Source of the DNA: Agromyces sp. LHK192
GTDB taxonomy: Bacteria; Actinomycetota; Actinomycetes; Actinomycetales; Microbacteriaceae
NCBI RefSeq assembly: GCF_004006235.1
Contig: NZ_CP034753.1
Location: forward strand, 2,790,001 to 2,854,000
DNA length: 64,000 nucleotides
Direction of reading: 5' to 3'
This document shows positions 1-8,804 of this stretch, piece by piece. A program made the translations under genes and the position numbers. A model generated the notes under the pieces. That model was not told the DNA's origin and made no database searches. It was given only the letters and a program-made list of their open reading frames with translations. Positions within the stretch are counted from its first letter, which is position 1. Every line of letters begins with the position of its first letter.

Positions 1-3000
1 GACACGAGGTGCTGCACCGTCTCGGGAGGTTCGCCGTACCGGTCGACGAGCTCCTCGACGACGAGGTCGATCTGCCCGTCCTTCGCCGCGGGACCCGACG
101 CCGCGGACAGCTTCTGGTAGGCCTCGAGCCGGAGCCGCTCGGACTCGATGTACTCCTCGGGGATGTGCGCGTCGACCGGCAGCTCGAGGCGCAGCTCGGT
201 CTGCCCCTCGGCGACGTCGCCACGGAACGCCGACACGGCCTCGCCGATCATGCGCAGGTACAGGTCGAACCCGACACCGGCGATGTGGCCGGCCTGCTCG
301 GCGCCGAGCAGGTTGCCGGCGCCGCGGATCTCGAGGTCCTTCAGCGCGATCTGCATGCCGCCGCCGAGCTCGTTGTTCGCCGCGATCGTCGAGAGGCGGT
401 CGTGCGCCGTCTCCGACAGCGGCTTCGCCGGGTCGTAGAGGAAGTAGGCGTAGGCGCGCTCGCGCCCACGACCGACCCGGCCGCGGAGCTGGTGCAGCTG
501 CGAGAGGCCGTACTTGTCGGCGCGGTCGATGATGATCGTGTTCGCGTTCGAGATGTCGAGGCCGGTCTCGATGATGGTCGTCGAGACGAGCACGTCGAAC
601 TTGCGCTCCCAGAAGTCGTTCACGATCTGCTCGAGCACGTGCTCGTTGAGCTGGCCGTGCGCCACCGCGATCCTGGCCTCGGGCACGAGCTCGGCGAGTT
701 GCGCCGCCACCCGGTTGATCGACGAGACGCGGTTGTGCACGAAGAACACCTGGCCTTCGCGCAGCATCTCGCGCCGGATCGCGGCGCCGACCTGCTGCTC
801 GGTGTAAGGCCCGACATAGGTGAGGATCGGATGCCGGTCCTCCGGCGGGGTCGCGAGCGTCGACATCTCGCGGATGCCGGTGACCGCCATCTCGAGCGTG
901 CGCGGGATCGGCGTGGCACTCATCGCCAGGATGTCGACGTTCGTCTTCAGCTTCTTCAGCGCGTCCTTGTGCTCGACGCCGAACCGCTGCTCCTCGTCGA
1001 TGATCATGAGCCCCAGGTCCTTGAAGACGACCTTCTCCGTGAGGATGCGGTGCGTGCCGATCACCATGTCGACGGTGCCGTCGACGAGGCCGGCGAGCGT
1101 CTCGCGCACCTCCCGGTCGGTCTGGAACCGGCTGAGGGGGCGCACGTGCACCGGGAACCCGGCGAACCGCTCGTTGAACGTCTCGAGGTGCTGCTTGGCG
1201 AGCAGGGTCGTGGGCACGAGCATCGCGACCTGCTTGCCGTCCTGGATGGCCTTGAACGCCGCGCGCACCGCGACCTCGGTCTTGCCGAAGCCGACGTCGC
1301 CCGCGAGCAACCGGTCCATCGGGATGGGCCGTTCCATGTCGGCCTTCACCTCGTCGATGGTCTGCAGCTGGTCGTGCGTCTCGGCGTAGGGGAACGCCTC
1401 CTCCAGCTCGTGCTGCCACGGCGTGTCCGGCCCGAACGCGTGCCCCTTCGACGCCATCCGCGCCGAGTACAGCTTCACGAGCTCGACGGCGATATCGCGC
1501 ACGGCCTTGCGGGCGCGGCCCTTCGCCTGCGCCCAGTCACTGCCGCCCATCTTCGAGAGCGACGGAGCCTCGCCGCCGACGTACCGGCTGAGCAGGTCGA
1601 GCTGGTCCATCGGCACGAACAGTCGGTCGCCCGGCTGGCCGCGCTTGGACGGCGCGTACTCGATGACGAGGTATTCGCGCACCGCCGTCGGCTGCGCCGC
1701 GATGCCGGCGGTGCGGCTCGGACCCTTGGGCCGGGTGCCGGTCGCGACCTCGCGCTGCACCATCTCGACGAACCGGCCGATGCCGTGCGTCGAGTGCACG
1801 ACGTGGTCGCCGGGCTTGAGCTGGAGCGGGTCGACGACGTTGCGGCGCCGAGCGGCGAGCTTCTTGCCCTGGCGGGCGTCGTAACCGGCGCTGCGACCGT
1901 AGAACTCGGCTTCGGCGATGAGCCCGAGCTTCGCCTCGGCGACCTCGTAGCCGCGCGAGGCGTCGGCCTGGACGAGGTACGCGACGCCGGGTTCGAGGTC
2001 GGCCGGCACCTCCTCGACGATGCGACCGGCGAGTCCGTGGTCGGCGAGCACGTCGCGTGCGCGTTCGACGAGCCCGATGCCGGCGGCGGCGAGCACGAGG
2101 CTCCAGCCGTCGCGCAGGCGATCGCCCACGTGCTGCACGGCGCCGTCGACGTTGCCCTGGAAGCTCGGCACCGTCGAAGCGCCGACGCGGACGTACGAGC
2201 CGTCGATGCCGCTGTCGGTCGCGGCGTCCTCAGCCGCCTCCCCGGCGTCGAACGCCGAGAAGGTCCACCACACGCGCTGCGGGTCCGCCTCGCCGGGAGC
2301 GCTGAACAGGGCGGCCTCGCGGAGGTCGCGGATGCTCAGGAAGTCGCCCGCGGCGAGGTCGATCGGGGCCTCGGCGCCCATCGTCGCGGCACTCCACGCC
2401 GCACCCAGGAACTCGCGGTTCGTCTCGGCGAGGCTCGCGGCACGGCCGGCGACGCGCTCGGGCTCGACGACGGCGACGGCCGCCTGCTCCGGCAGGTAGT
2501 GGGCGAGGGGCACCAGCCGGTCGAGCAGGGCGGGTGCCAGCGACTCCATGCCCTCGACCGGGATGCCCTCGCCGAGCTTCTCGAGCATGCCCGCGAGCGT
2601 GGGGAACTCGTGCTGCATCTCTCTCGCGCGCTGGCGCACCGCCGGGGTCAGCAGCAGTTCGCGGCTGGGCGAGAGGCGGACGTGCTCGATGCGCTCGGGC
2701 AGCGACCGCTGGTCGGCGACCGAGAACGCGCGGATCTCCTCGACCTCGTCGCCGAAGAAGTCGACCCGCACGGGGTGGTCGGCCGTCGGCGGGAAGACGT
2801 CGAGGATGCCGCCGCGCACCGCGAACTCGCCGCGGCGCGAGACCAGGTCGACGCGCGCGTACGCGAGGTCGACGAGCTGCTCGGCGATGCGCGCGAGGTC
2901 GTGCCCGCGGCCGCCGGGTGCGAGCACGATCGGCTCGAGGTCGGCGAGGTTGTCGGCGATCGGCTGAAGGGCTGCGCGAACCGACGCGACGATGACCAGC

Positions 3001-3374
3001 GGATGCCGCTCCCCCGCGCCCTGCGACCACTCGCGCATGCGGCGCAGCGCGTGCAGCCGGCGCCCGACCGTCTCGGCGGAGGGGCTCAGTCGCTCGTGCG
3101 GCAGGGTCTCCCACGCGGGGAACTCGACGAGCTCGGCGTCGGGCAGGTACGGCGCGATCGCGGCTCGCAGCGCCTCGCCCTCGCGGCTCGTCGGCGTCAC
3201 GACGAGCACGGCGGGCGCGAGCCCGGCGTCGGCGCGGCGCTGCAGCAGGGCCGCGATCAGGGCCGGGTCGAACCCGGTCGGCACCGAGAAGTCGGCGTTG
3301 CGCTGCGCTTCGGCGAGGGCTCGATCGACCGTGGAGGCGCGCGAAAGCGCCGTGTTCAGACCCTGCAGACTCAC
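1..3374 (-). CDS. mfd: Transcription-repair coupling factor Mfd (C-terminus cut by window edge)
   Basis: This is the SF2 translocase that removes RNA polymerase stalled at DNA lesions and recruits UvrA. About 1,124 residues are present and the frame is open to base 1, so the extreme C-terminus lies outside the window. Visible parts in order are a UvrB-like N-terminal region, the RNAP-interaction segment (GDHVVHSTHGIGRF), Walker A LLAGDVGFGKTE, the DEEQRFG box, the SATPIPRT motif and the QLRGRVGRG motif VI. The start is a GTG at 3372-3374 encoding MSLQGLN. It is preceded by TAGACT and a 6-nt gap, so the mRNA is probably leaderless. It is divergent from the RNase H gene. The identity is secure; the start is inferred from the promoter position. 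Confidence 0.96.
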   Translation of the reverse strand, partial: MSLQGLNTALSRASTVDRALAEAQRNADFSVPTGFDPALIAALLQRRADAGLAPAVLVVTPTSREGEALRAAIAPYLPDAELVEFPAWETLPHERLSPSAETVGRRLHALRRMREWSQGAGERHPLVIVASVRAALQPIADNLADLEPIVLAPGGRGHDLARIAEQLVDLAYARVDLVSRRGEFAVRGGILDVFPPTADHPVRVDFFGDEVEEIRAFSVADQRSLPERIEHVRLSPSRELLLTPAVRQRAREMQHEFPTLAGMLEKLGEGIPVEGMESLAPALLDRLVPLAHYLPEQAAVAVVEPERVAGRAASLAETNREFLGAAWSAATMGAEAPIDLAAGDFLSIRDLREAALFSAPGEADPQRVWWTFSAFDAGEAAEDAATDSGIDGSYVRVGASTVPSFQGNVDGAVQHVGDRLRDGWSLVLAAAGIGLVERARDVLADHGLAGRIVEEVPADLEPGVAYLVQADASRGYEVAEAKLGLIAEAEFYGRSAGYDARQGKKLAARRRNVVDPLQLKPGDHVVHSTHGIGRFVEMVQREVATGTRPKGPSRTAGIAAQPTAVREYLVIEYAPSKRGQPGDRLFVPMDQLDLLSRYVGGEAPSLSKMGGSDWAQAKGRARKAVRDIAVELVKLYSARMASKGHAFGPDTPWQHELEEAFPYAETHDQLQTIDEVKADMERPIPMDRLLAGDVGFGKTEVAVRAAFKAIQDGKQVAMLVPTTLLAKQHLETFNERFAGFPVHVRPLSRFQTDREVRETLAGLVDGTVDMVIGTHRILTEKVVFKDLGLMIIDEEQRFGVEHKDALKKLKTNVDILAMSATPIPRTLEMAVTGIREMSTLATPPEDRHPILTYVGPYTEQQVGAAIRREMLREGQVFFVHNRVSSINRVAAQLAELVPEARIAVAHGQLNEHVLEQIVNDFWERKFDVLVSTTIIETGLDISNANTIIIDRADKYGLSQLHQLRGRVGRGRERAYAYFLYDPAKPLSETAHDRLSTIAANNELGGGMQIALKDLEIRGAGNLLGAEQAGHIAGVGFDLYLRMIGEAVSAFRGDVAEGQTELRLELPVDAHIPEEYIESERLRLEAYQKLSAASGPAAKDGQIDLVVEELVDRYGEPPETVQHLV

Positions 3375-3380
3375 CCGACG

Positions 3381-3386
3381 AGTCTA
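3381..3386 (-). promoter_or_regulatory. -10 box of mfd, leaderless
   Basis: TAGACT on the minus strand ends 6 nt before the GTG of mfd. This places transcription initiation at or next to the start codon. Confidence 0.55.
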
Positions 3387-3452
3387 CGCGGGGCCTCCGA
3401 CACCGTCGCCCGCGCGACGCCTGCGCACGAGTCGCCGTGGGTGGGTGCCCGG

Positions 3453-3458
3453 TAGCAT
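3453..3458 (+). promoter_or_regulatory. -10 box of the RNase H gene
   Basis: TAGCAT lies 36 nt before the ATG at 3495, leaving room for a leader of about 30 nt. That leader carries the Shine-Dalgarno TGGAGG at 3481-3486. Unlike many genes here, this mRNA would not be leaderless. Confidence 0.45.
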
Positions 3459-3494
3459 GGGCGCCGCGCACCCGAGCCCCTGGAGGTCCCCCGC

Positions 3495-4262
3495 ATGATC
3501 ATCGCCGCCGCCGACGGATCCGCGCTCGGCAACCCGGGGCCCGCGGGCTGGGCCTGGTTCGTCGACGAGGGATGCTGGGCCGCTGGCGGGTGGACCCGCG
3601 CGACCAACAACCAGGGGGAGTTGAAGGCGGTGCTCGAGCTGTTCCGGGCGACCGCGCACCTCGACGACGACCTGCTCGTGCAGTGCGACAGCCAGTACGT
3701 CATCAACTGCGTCACGAAGTGGATGCCCGGCTGGAAGCGCAAGGGCTGGCGCAAGGCCGACGGCAAGCCGGTGCTCAACCGCGACCTGCTCGAGGAGCTC
3801 GACGAGGCGATCGCCGGGCGCCGCTACCGGTTCGAATGGGTGCGCGGCCACGCGGGGCATCCGGCGAACGAGGCGGCCGACGAGCGGGCGCGCGCCGCCG
3901 CGACCGCGTACCAGCAGGGCGGTCGCGACATCCCGAGCGGCCCGGGGTGGACGGGGGCCTGCGAACCGGCGGATGCCCCCGCGAGCGCACCGGCCGAGGC
4001 ATCCGCCCCGGCCGAGGCATCCGCGCCGGCGGAGGCATCCGCGCCTCCGGCATCCGCCTCGCCAGTGGCATCCGCATCGCCCGTGGCATCCGCCGCCGAC
4101 GATCGCGCCGACGAGGACGCGACCCTGTTCGACTTCGACGACCCGGCCGCCGACTGGCGGTCGATGACGCTGGAACTCACGACCGAGGAGCACTCGCGCC
4201 TCGTCGAGCGCGCCCGCGAGGCCGGGCTCACCCCCGAGGAGTTCCTCCGCGGCCTGATCTGA
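3495..4262 (+). CDS. rnhA: Ribonuclease HI family protein with low-complexity linker
   Basis: RNase HI hydrolyses the RNA strand of RNA-DNA hybrids. Residues 1-140 form the catalytic domain, with the acidic residues D7, E42, D65 and D129 and H119 in GHAGHPANEAAD. Residues 155-205 are an Ala/Ser/Pro/Glu linker built from repeats of the DNA octamer GGCATCCG. The last 50 residues (LTTEEHSRLVERAREAGLTP) form a short extra helical domain not found in plain RNase HI. At 255 residues it is about 100 longer than E. coli RnhA. The SD TGGAGG supports the ATG at 3495. It converges on the ferritin-like gene with a 17-bp gap. Confidence 0.9.
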   Translation: MIIAAADGSALGNPGPAGWAWFVDEGCWAAGGWTRATNNQGELKAVLELFRATAHLDDDLLVQCDSQYVINCVTKWMPGWKRKGWRKADGKPVLNRDLLEELDEAIAGRRYRFEWVRGHAGHPANEAADERARAAATAYQQGGRDIPSGPGWTGACEPADAPASAPAEASAPAEASAPAEASAPPASASPVASASPVASAADDRADEDATLFDFDDPAADWRSMTLELTTEEHSRLVERAREAGLTPEEFLRGLI

Positions 4263-4279
4263 CCGACGCTTCCGGGCCC

Positions 4280-5071
4280 TCAGGCGACGCCGAGCCGGTC
4301 GAGCGCGTCCTGCACGATGGTGAGCCCCTCGAGCCCCGGCATCGCGCTGATCGAGTCGTCGACCTTGCGTGCCTGGCGACGGCCGGCGTCGCCGCTCATG
4401 AGCTGGGTCATCACGTGCTGCACCTCGGCCTTCGGCTGGATGCTCGACCCGACCGGCGCCCAGAACCGTTGCAGCGCGAAGCGCGTGACCTGCTGCGCCT
4501 TCCGGCTCTTCGCGAGCCTCGCCCTGGCCTGCGACGCATAGAACGCAACGTGCCGGGCCTCCTGCTTCGCGATGCGGCCCAGGAGTTCGGCGAGCACCGG
4601 ATCGTGCTCGAGTTCGGCCATCCGCTGGTAGGCCGTGATGGCGCTCCACTCGTTGGCCGCGCCCCACGACATGTGCACGGCGATGAAGTCCTCGCCGACG
4701 AGAGCGCCCGCGATCGACTGCTTGACCGGGTCGAGGCGGTCGCGCCAGCCGAGCTTCAGCCGGTTCGCCTTGAGCGCGTCGTAGTCGACGGTGACGCCGT
4801 GCACGCCCAGCACCGCAGCGAGCGCCTCGCCGTGCCAGAACTCCTCGCGGTTCCACATCGTCATGAACGCGCCGACCTCGGCCTCGCGATGCGACGGCGT
4901 GGTGAGCAGGTCGCGGGTGTAGCAGACCGTGTGGTACTCGACGTCGGCCATGTAACGGAGCGTGCGCAGCGTCGCGGGCGGCAACGGATGCTCGCGGAAG
5001 TGGTCGAGGTCGAGGTCGTCCCAGTCGAGGCGCACGCTCGTGGCGGCGTACCGGTCGATGTCGAACGCCAT
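4280..5071 (-). CDS. Ferritin-like diiron domain protein
   Basis: This 263-residue helical protein has a carboxylate-bridged diiron pattern: E45 in DVEYHT, E77/E78 and H80 in NREEFWHGE, E141 in ANEWS, and E171 and H174 in QEARHVAFY. The layout resembles acyl-ACP desaturase or ferritin-like oxygenases, but the substrate is not predictable. The ATG at 5071 has GGAGG five bases upstream; an in-frame GTG at 5077 overlaps that SD and is unlikely. It is the downstream partner of a degenerate paralog on the same strand, 36 bp away. They probably arose by tandem duplication and share a transcript. Confidence 0.8.
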   Translation of the reverse strand: MAFDIDRYAATSVRLDWDDLDLDHFREHPLPPATLRTLRYMADVEYHTVCYTRDLLTTPSHREAEVGAFMTMWNREEFWHGEALAAVLGVHGVTVDYDALKANRLKLGWRDRLDPVKQSIAGALVGEDFIAVHMSWGAANEWSAITAYQRMAELEHDPVLAELLGRIAKQEARHVAFYASQARARLAKSRKAQQVTRFALQRFWAPVGSSIQPKAEVQHVMTQLMSGDAGRRQARKVDDSISAMPGLEGLTIVQDALDRLGVA

Positions 5072-5107
5072 GCGCACCTCCTCGCGTCGTGCGGTTCGAG
5101 CGTCAGT

Positions 5108-6413
5108 CTAGGTCGGGCGCTCCGCGAGCGGCAGGGCGTCGGCGCGACGTTTGAGGCCGGCGAGCTGGCGCGAGAGCAGCAGGGCGTGCATGCCCGTGCC
5201 GATGACCAGCGCGCGGTAGACCCGGCCCGCGCGCCCCGGGAACTCGGCGAAGGATCGCGCGGCGAGGGTGCAGCCGTCGCCGTGCGGCTCGATGACGTAC
5301 TCCAGCGCGTAGGTCGAGAAGCGGTGGCGGCCGGCGAACCGCACGCGCCGTGCGTCCTGCGCATCGACGACCCTGAACCCAGCCATGGTCGATCCCTCGG
5401 CCAGCGCGCGTCCCGCGCGCCGGTTCGGCTCGGCGCCGACGAGCCGCGCGTACGCCTCGGCGACCACGCGCGGGCCGCCGTCCTGCACCCGGGCCAGCAC
5501 GCGCCACACCGCCTCGGGCGGTGCATCGACGGGCACCCGGTGCTCGTCGATGAACGGCGGCTCGACCGTGTCGGGGCTCAGCCGACGGCGGACCCGCGTC
5601 ACCCCCGCGTCGAGCCCCGGCAGCGCGGCCACCGGCGCGAGGGCATCGGCGAGCGCGTCGGATGCGGGCATCGAGATGGAGGCATCCGCGAACGCGAGCC
5701 GGGCGAACGCCGCCCGTTCGGCGGCATCCCGGTCGGCCAGGCCGAGCGGATAGGCCTCGTCGCGCAACTCGCGCACGGCGAGGCGCACCGCCCGCGGCGA
5801 ACCGACGAGCCGAGCGGATGCCTCGGCCTCGAGGAACCGCCCCTGCCGTTCGTGCACGTCGGCGAAGCGGGTGAACAACGCCTCGGTATCCGGCGTCGCG
5901 GCCCGCCCCGCGAGCACTCGGAACGCGGCCATGAGCACCGCCGAATCGACGGCGAGCGACGCGAGGTGCGCCGCGACGAGCGCGGGTCCGGCGAAGAATG
6001 CGCCGAGAGCGCGCGACCGGGCCGCGCCGGGCGCGAGCGTATCGGGCGGCCCGCACCGATCGACTCGGCGGCGACGATGCGGGCCCGTCGGGCTGACGCA
6101 CTTCGGGTACCGACGGGCCGACCTGCCCGTCTGCCCGCCCGTTCGCCTCGAGCACCGCCCCGAGCGCGTCGGAGATCCAGAACCGCTCGTACGACCAGGT
6201 CACGAGGAACGCGGTGACCCGCGCATCCTTGTGCGTCGGCGTCACGAGCACCCGGCGCAGGTATGCCATGGTGCCGCCCTCGAGGTCGCGCAGGATCGCG
6301 ATCAGGTCGAGGTCGTCGGCGCCGATCCCGCCCACCTCGCCGATCGCCTCGCGGTGGCTGCCGTGCGCGGTCCGGGTGTACTCGCCGAGATCGAACGCGC
6401 GCCTGGTCGACAT
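5108..6413 (-). pseudogene. Degenerate ferritin-like paralog fused to SRPBCC-like domain, with apparent frameshift
   Basis: Translation from the ATG at 6413 gives MSTRRAFDLGEY and TPTHKDARVTAFLVTWSYER, clearly paralogous to TPSHREAEVGAFMTMWNREE in the neighbouring gene. That frame becomes arginine-rich nonsense near 6060. A different minus frame then carries the expected continuation (GAFFAGPALVAAHLASLA, then the 5108-5938 segment), ending in an SRPBCC/START-like C-terminus (VPVDAPPEAVWRVLARV; FPGRAGRVYRALVIGTG). One frame change at about 6055-6080 would join them. The metal ligands are lost (EEFWHGE became ERFWISD). It may be a real pseudogene, a programmed shift or a sequencing error. A -10 box TAGACT lies 7 nt before the ATG. 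Confidence 0.65.
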
Positions 6414-6420
6414 GTCGCGG

Positions 6421-6426
6421 AGTCTA
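6421..6426 (-). promoter_or_regulatory. -10 box of the degenerate ferritin-like gene, leaderless
   Basis: TAGACT on the minus strand ends 7 nt before the ATG at 6413. No Shine-Dalgarno is present, which fits a leaderless transcript serving both ferritin-like genes. Confidence 0.5.
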
Positions 6427-6484
6427 GCGCCGCGCTGCGGTGCGCCTCCCGGTCGGCCCCGCGGCGACGCAGGACACTGCAGAG

Positions 6485-7138
6485 GTGGAGACGAGCACCC
6501 CCGGAACCGCCCCTGCACCTGGGCGCCGCGCGTCGCGGGTCGCGTTCGATACGGCGGATGTCGCCGGCACCGCGGTGTTCGCGGTCGGCGGGGCCGGCAT
6601 CGGCATGGCGGCGGGCCTCGACCTGCTCGGCATCGTCGTCGTCGGGTTCTGCACGGCGCTCGTCGGCGGGGTGCTGCGCGACCTGCTGCTCGGCGACGCG
6701 CCGCCCGCGGCGTTCCGGTCGCCGCTGCGGCTCGCGGTCGCGACCGCCGGAGCGCTCCTCGCGATCCCGCTGCGGCCGGTGCTCGACGCGGAGGCATCCG
6801 TCATCGTGGTGCTCGATGCGATCGCCCTCGCGCTGTTCGCCGTCGCGGGCACCGAGAAGGCGCTCGCCTTCCGGATGAACGCGTTCGTCGCGATCGCGCT
6901 GGGCACCATCACCGCGGTCGGCGGGGGCGTGGTGCGCGACGTGCTCGTCGGCCGACCGCCCGTGGTGCTCACCGAGGGGTTCTACGCCAGCGCGGCGCTG
7001 CTCGGGAGCGCCGCGGTCGTGCTGGCCATCCGAGTGCGGCTCGACGTGCGCTGGGCGATGGCGATCGGCTTCGCCGTATGCCTCGCCGCCCGGCTGGCGG
7101 CGATCGCATTCGGATGGAGCCTGCCGACCTTCGGGTGA
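6485..7138 (+). CDS. Trimeric intracellular cation (TRIC)/UPF0126 channel family membrane protein
   Basis: The protein has an internal duplication typical of the family: three helices then GGVLRDLLLGD, repeated as GGGVVRDVLVGRPP. There are about seven membrane segments in all. Family members form K+-permeable or glycine-linked channels, but the substrate here is unknown. The GTG at 6485 is chosen because it leaves a short Ala/Pro-rich cytoplasmic N-terminus; an in-frame GTG at 6440 would add 15 residues (MRLPVGPAATQ). Neither has a strong SD. It is convergent with pth. Confidence 0.82.
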   Translation: METSTPGTAPAPGRRASRVAFDTADVAGTAVFAVGGAGIGMAAGLDLLGIVVVGFCTALVGGVLRDLLLGDAPPAAFRSPLRLAVATAGALLAIPLRPVLDAEASVIVVLDAIALALFAVAGTEKALAFRMNAFVAIALGTITAVGGGVVRDVLVGRPPVVLTEGFYASAALLGSAAVVLAIRVRLDVRWAMAIGFAVCLAARLAAIAFGWSLPTFG

Positions 7139-7156
7139 ACCGGCACCGGCTTCGCC

Positions 7157-7741
7157 TCAACTCGGCGCGTGGAACCGCTGCTGCGCGGCCACGAGGCCGC
7201 CGTCGACGACGGCCTCGACCGCGTCCGCGGCATCCGCGAGCAGGTTCGGCAGGTTCTGCCGCTCGGCGCCGGCGAAGTCCTTCAGCACGAAGTCGGCCGC
7301 GTCCTGCCGGCCGGCCGGCCGGCCGATGCCGACGCGCACGCGCGTGAACTCGGGCGAGCCGACCGCCTTCTGGATGTCGCGCAGGCCGTTGTGTCCGCCG
7401 TGGCCGCCGCCCGCCTTCAGCTTGATCGTGTCGAAGGGGATGTCGAGCTCGTCGTGCACGACGATGAGCCGGTCGACGCCGAGCCCGTAGAACTTGAGCA
7501 GCGCCGAGACCGGGCCGCCCGACGTGTTCATGTAGCTATTCGGCTTCGCCAGCACGAGCTTCGGGCCGCCGGGGCGCAGGAACCCCTCGGCGACGCGCGA
7601 CGGCGTCTTGTGGCTCTTGAACGTCGCGCCGACGCGCGACGCGAGCTCGTCGAGGGCCATCTGCCCCACGTTGTGCCGGTTGCCGGCGTACTGCGCGCCG
7701 GGGTTGCCCAGGCCGACCACCAGCCAGGTGTTCGCGGCCAT
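7157..7741 (-). CDS. pth: Peptidyl-tRNA hydrolase
   Basis: Pth recycles tRNA by cleaving peptidyl-tRNA released from ribosomes. The 194-residue protein begins [15 protein letters not shown] with catalytic H23 in NRHNVG. It carries [17 protein letters not shown] and [12 protein letters not shown], all signature segments. The ATG at 7741 has GGAAGGA eight bases upstream. An in-frame ATG at 7780 (adding [13 protein letters not shown]) also has a GGAG and cannot be excluded. It lies downstream of rplY on the same strand, separated by a hairpin. Confidence 0.93.
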   Translation of the reverse strand: MAANTWLVVGLGNPGAQYAGNRHNVGQMALDELASRVGATFKSHKTPSRVAEGFLRPGGPKLVLAKPNSYMNTSGGPVSALLKFYGLGVDRLIVVHDELDIPFDTIKLKAGGGHGGHNGLRDIQKAVGSPEFTRVRVGIGRPAGRQDAADFVLKDFAGAERQNLPNLLADAADAVEAVVDGGLVAAQQRFHAPS

Positions 7742-7864
7742 GTCGGCGTCCTTCCGTGCGGCTCGTCTGAACCAAGCCATGCATGCTCCAAGGGGTTGCG
7801 GGCCGATCGACCCGCTTCGAGGGTACCGGCCGTGCGTGCCGGGACGAACGCGACGGGCCCGCCG

Positions 7865-7883
7865 CCGTCCGGGGACCGGACGG
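7865..7883 (-). terminator. Hairpin after rplY
   Basis: This is a perfect 8-bp stem, CCGTCCGG / CCGGACGG, with a 3-nt loop about 40 nt past the rplY stop. There is no U-tract. It may terminate rplY or set the lower expression of pth. Confidence 0.45.
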
Positions 7884-7921
7884 GCGACGGGCCCGCGAAT
7901 GCTCGAACCGAGCGGCGCCGA

Positions 7922-8551
7922 TTACTCGGCGGCTGCCTCCTCGGCGGCCTCGGCCGGGGCCTCGGCGGCCTCGGCCTCGGTCTCGGCGGCGGCCTCTTCG
8001 CCGAGGTCGACCTTCTGCGGCGTGTGGACGTTCACCACGAGCGCCTCGGGGTCGCCCACGAGGGTCGCACCCTTGGGCAGCTCGACCGCGCCGGCGTGGA
8101 TCTGCGTGCCCTCCTCGAGGCCCTCGACCGACACCACGACGTTCTCGGGGATGTGGGTCGCCTCGACCTCGAGCGAGAGGGTGTGCGAGTCGAGGTCGGC
8201 GATGGTGCCGGCGACGGGCTCGCCCTCGAGGTGCACGGGCACCTCGACCTGGACCTTCTCGCCCTTCTTCACGACGATGAGGTCGAGGTGCTCGATGATC
8301 TGGTGCACCGGGTCCTTCTGCACGTCCTTGACGAGCGCGAGCTGGCCCTTGCCGGCGATCTGCAGGTCGAGCACGGCGTTCGCCTTGCGGATCAGCAGGC
8401 CGGTCTCGTGCGCGGGGAGCGTCACGTGCTTCGGCTCGGTGCCGTGGCCGTAGATGACCGCGGGGATCTTGCCGGCGGCGCGGAGCTTGCGCGCCGCACC
8501 CTTGCCGAACGATTCGCGGAGCTCGGCTTCGATCTTGTTGTCGTCGTCCAT
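7922..8551 (-). CDS. rplY: 50S ribosomal protein L25 / general stress protein Ctc
   Basis: This is a 5S rRNA-binding ribosomal protein of the long, two-domain Ctc type (209 residues). The N-terminal L25 domain spans about residues 5-95 (RESFGKGAARKLRAAGKIPAVIYG). The C-terminal beta domain is about 100-185, followed by an acidic Glu/Ala tail of some 25 residues common in actinobacterial forms. The start has a textbook SD, AAGGAGG, seven bases before the ATG. The leader is long and carries an inverted repeat. The rplY-pth order is conserved in many actinobacteria. Confidence 0.94.
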   Translation of the reverse strand: MDDDNKIEAELRESFGKGAARKLRAAGKIPAVIYGHGTEPKHVTLPAHETGLLIRKANAVLDLQIAGKGQLALVKDVQKDPVHQIIEHLDLIVVKKGEKVQVEVPVHLEGEPVAGTIADLDSHTLSLEVEATHIPENVVVSVEGLEEGTQIHAGAVELPKGATLVGDPEALVVNVHTPQKVDLGEEAAAETEAEAAEAPAEAAEEAAAE

Positions 8552-8664
8552 GATGGACCTCCTTCAGGGCTCACCGGCCCGGTTGCTGGGTTCTGTGCTT
8601 CAACTCGAACGCGCGGCTAGCGCTACGTGAGGAACAGCCGGGAGCCGTTCACCGCGTCGATCAC

Positions 8665-8705
8665 GGATGCCTCGCCGCGGGCGGACCCACCGGCACGAGG
8701 CATCC
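8665..8705 (-). promoter_or_regulatory. Inverted repeat in the rplY leader region
   Basis: GGATGCCTCG at 8665-8674 is the perfect reverse complement of CGAGGCATCC at 8696-8705. It sits between a candidate minus-strand -10 box (TACACT, 8729-8734) and the rplY ATG, so it would be an RNA hairpin in a leader of about 170 nt. Confidence 0.4.
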
Positions 8706-8792
8706 CTCGCCGAAGTATTCGGGGATCAAGTGTACCCGATCGGGCGCCGCCGTCGACTCCGCGGCCCTGACCGCCGCCGACGGGCCCGTCGC

Positions 8793-8798
8793 TATCCT
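8793..8798 (+). promoter_or_regulatory. -10 box of the FadR-type regulator, leaderless
   Basis: TATCCT is followed by 6 nt and then the ATG at 8805. The GGAGG directly abutting the ATG is too close to act as an SD, so a leaderless start is favoured. Confidence 0.55.
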
Positions 8799-8804
8799 CG
8801 GAGG

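Noticed and set aside
9..3455. 1,148-residue + strand open frame opposite mfd
   Set aside because: It is an Arg/Asp/Glu-rich shadow of mfd caused by high GC; the antisense translation has all Mfd motifs and this frame has none.
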